Shown here piece by piece: positions 4,734 through 5,767 of a stretch of 5,767 nucleotides of DNA. The notes below the pieces were generated by a model that made no database searches, was not told where the DNA came from, and worked only from the letters and a program-made list of their open reading frames with translations. The DNA lies in assembly GCA_900552185.1 (NCBI GenBank), contig URYT01000120.1, positions 1 to 5,767 on the forward strand. The letters are read 5' to 3'. The position numbers were made by a program, and so were the translations under genes. Source of the DNA: an uncultured Collinsella sp. (GTDB lineage: Bacteria; Actinomycetota; Coriobacteriia; Coriobacteriales; Coriobacteriaceae). The first letter of the stretch is position 1. Every line of letters begins with the position of its first letter.

Positions 4734-5767
4734 GCGAGCTCCTCTTCAAAGTTGTCGATCAGGTTGTTGCCCAGGCGGACGACGGCTGCGCGAGTGCGCT
4801 CGTCGGTGGCGGAAAGCGCGGCGTCCTCCAGCTTGGCGCGGATGAACAGGTCCTCGGCGGCGTTTTGGTCAAGGCCGCGGCAGGCGAGGTAGAACAGCTG
4901 CTCGTCGCGGACGTGACCGATGGTGGCGCCGTGGTTGCCGGCTACGTCGTCCTCGTCGCAGAGAATGACGGGAACGGTCTTGTTGTCGACGCCCTTGTTG
5001 GCTAAAAGCACCGTCTCGCGCTCAGTGCCGGTTGCACCCTTGCAGCCGTGCACGAGGTCGATGGTGCCGCGGTAGACCTTCTTGGACGTGCCGGTCAGTA
5101 CGCCGTTGGCGTCGATCTCGCACTCGGTCTTGCGACCGCGGTGGCGCAGCTCGTAGTTAAAGTCGCGCACCTGCTCGCGGGCGCCCAGGTAGTCAGTATC
5201 GATGGTGACCTTGGCGGTATCGCCCAGCAGGTCGCCGGCAAGGCCGGTGGCGCTGGCACCGGCACCCAGGACGGTGTGCTGCACGTTGATGCGCGCGCCC
5301 TCGTCCAGGAACAGGCCGGTGTCGTCGAGTGCGATCCAGCTGTCGTCGAGCGTCTGCGTGCAGGCCACGTTGACGGTGGCGTACTCGTGGGCGCACACGC
5401 GCAGCACGGATCCCACGACGCCCTCGCCGGCAACGGGGGAGTCCAGGGCGATCTGCAGGTCGAGCGTTGCCTGCGGACGGGCGACGACGTCGATGGCGGC
5501 GATGGCCGCGGCGGCATCGACACCGCTAACACGCACGATAACCGTGGCGTGCTTGTATGCGGGCACATCGATGACGATGCACTTGGTAGCGTGGTTGGCC
5601 AGGTAGGTGTAGGCAGCCTCGCCCATGCCGGTCTCGAAGGCCTCGGCGGGGGAGAGCTCCTCCTCGAGCTTGATGGCGCCGGCCTGGTAGACGGAGGTGG
5701 CGGGCACGTCGAGCTCGGTCTCGGGCGTGATGCGGGCGCGGTCGGCGGCATCACCCGGGGCGGAGGC
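4730..5767 (-). CDS. sufD: SufD subunit of the SufBCD complex, 5' end cut by window edge
   Basis: The frame is open from the right edge to TGA at 4732-4730, giving 345 residues without the N-terminus. A GTG at 5707 is in frame, but coding character continues upstream of it (ITPETELDVPATSVYQAG), so it is probably not the start. The C-terminal block GNHGATIGHVRDEQLFYLACRG matches the SufB/SufD core domain. The His in NHGAT (codon 4933-4931) corresponds to SufD His360 of E. coli, which is needed for cluster formation, and this favours SufD over SufB. The central region is the expected repetitive beta-helix of hydrophobic strands. SufD pairs with SufB, and SufC ATPases drive cluster assembly on the complex in the cytoplasm. 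sufB and sufC are not in view. The gene leads directly into sufS with a 4-bp overlap. Confidence 0.9.
   Translation of the reverse strand, partial: ASAPGDAADRARITPETELDVPATSVYQAGAIKLEEELSPAEAFETGMGEAAYTYLANHATKCIVIDVPAYKHATVIVRVSGVDAAAAIAAIDVVARPQATLDLQIALDSPVAGEGVVGSVLRVCAHEYATVNVACTQTLDDSWIALDDTGLFLDEGARINVQHTVLGAGASATGLAGDLLGDTAKVTIDTDYLGAREQVRDFNYELRHRGRKTECEIDANGVLTGTSKKVYRGTIDLVHGCKGATGTERETVLLANKGVDNKTVPVILCDEDDVAGNHGATIGHVRDEQLFYLACRGLDQNAAEDLFIRAKLEDAALSATDERTRAAVVRLGNNLIDNFEEELA
4739..4743 (-). promoter_or_regulatory. Ribosome binding site of sufS within sufD
   Basis: AGGAG on the minus strand lies 5 nt before ATG 4733-4731 and sits in the last codons of sufD (Glu-Glu-Leu). It supports the long SufS form that includes the CxxC extension. 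Confidence 0.65.

Noticed and set aside
3375..4892. Two long plus-strand frames (3375-4118 and 4131-4892) opposite sufS
   Set aside because: Same mirror-frame effect: they are antisense to sufS, which has all its catalytic residues, and show no recognisable domain.

Overview
The window is GC-rich and consists almost entirely of iron-sulfur (Fe-S) cluster assembly genes. They are all on the minus strand and are interrupted by one plus-strand transposase-like gene. Gene content (SufD, SufS and a zinc-type SufU, plus a GGGtGRT protein paired with a NifU/IscU-like scaffold) and codon use suggest an anaerobic gut actinobacterium of the class Coriobacteriia, possibly Collinsella. That assignment is inferred from protein character only; no rRNA or other marker gene is present.

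Right part (2981-5767, minus strand): sufD (5' end beyond the right edge), sufS and sufU form a tightly packed operon. sufS starts inside the sufD stop (ATGA, 4-bp overlap) and sufU starts inside the end of sufS (8-bp overlap), so translation is probably coupled. SufS takes sulfur from cysteine, SufU accepts it, and SufD is part of the SufBCD scaffold; sufB and sufC are not in view and probably lie upstream, to the right. A rho-independent terminator at 2910-2952 closes the operon.

Middle (2106-2915, plus strand): a 269-residue Y1/REP-associated-type transposase homologue with a C-terminal helix-turn-helix. It lies tail-to-tail with sufU and head-to-head with the scaffold gene. The frame is intact, but two residues expected to be catalytic are replaced: the second His of the HUH motif is Asp, and the expected nucleophilic Tyr is Ser. 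It is probably an inactive remnant or a domesticated DNA-binding protein.

Intergenic 1703-2105: no convincing gene. It holds weak promoter candidates and three inverted repeats, and separates the transposase from the left operon.

Left part (1-1702, minus strand): a two-gene operon of a 244-residue NifU/IscU-like protein with an unusual cysteine layout and a long C-terminal extension, followed 18 bp later by a GGGtGRT-family protein whose 3' end lies beyond the left edge. The biochemical role of this pair is, to my knowledge, unestablished; lying beside suf genes it probably works in Fe-S cluster handling. It is the best candidate for an undescribed system here.
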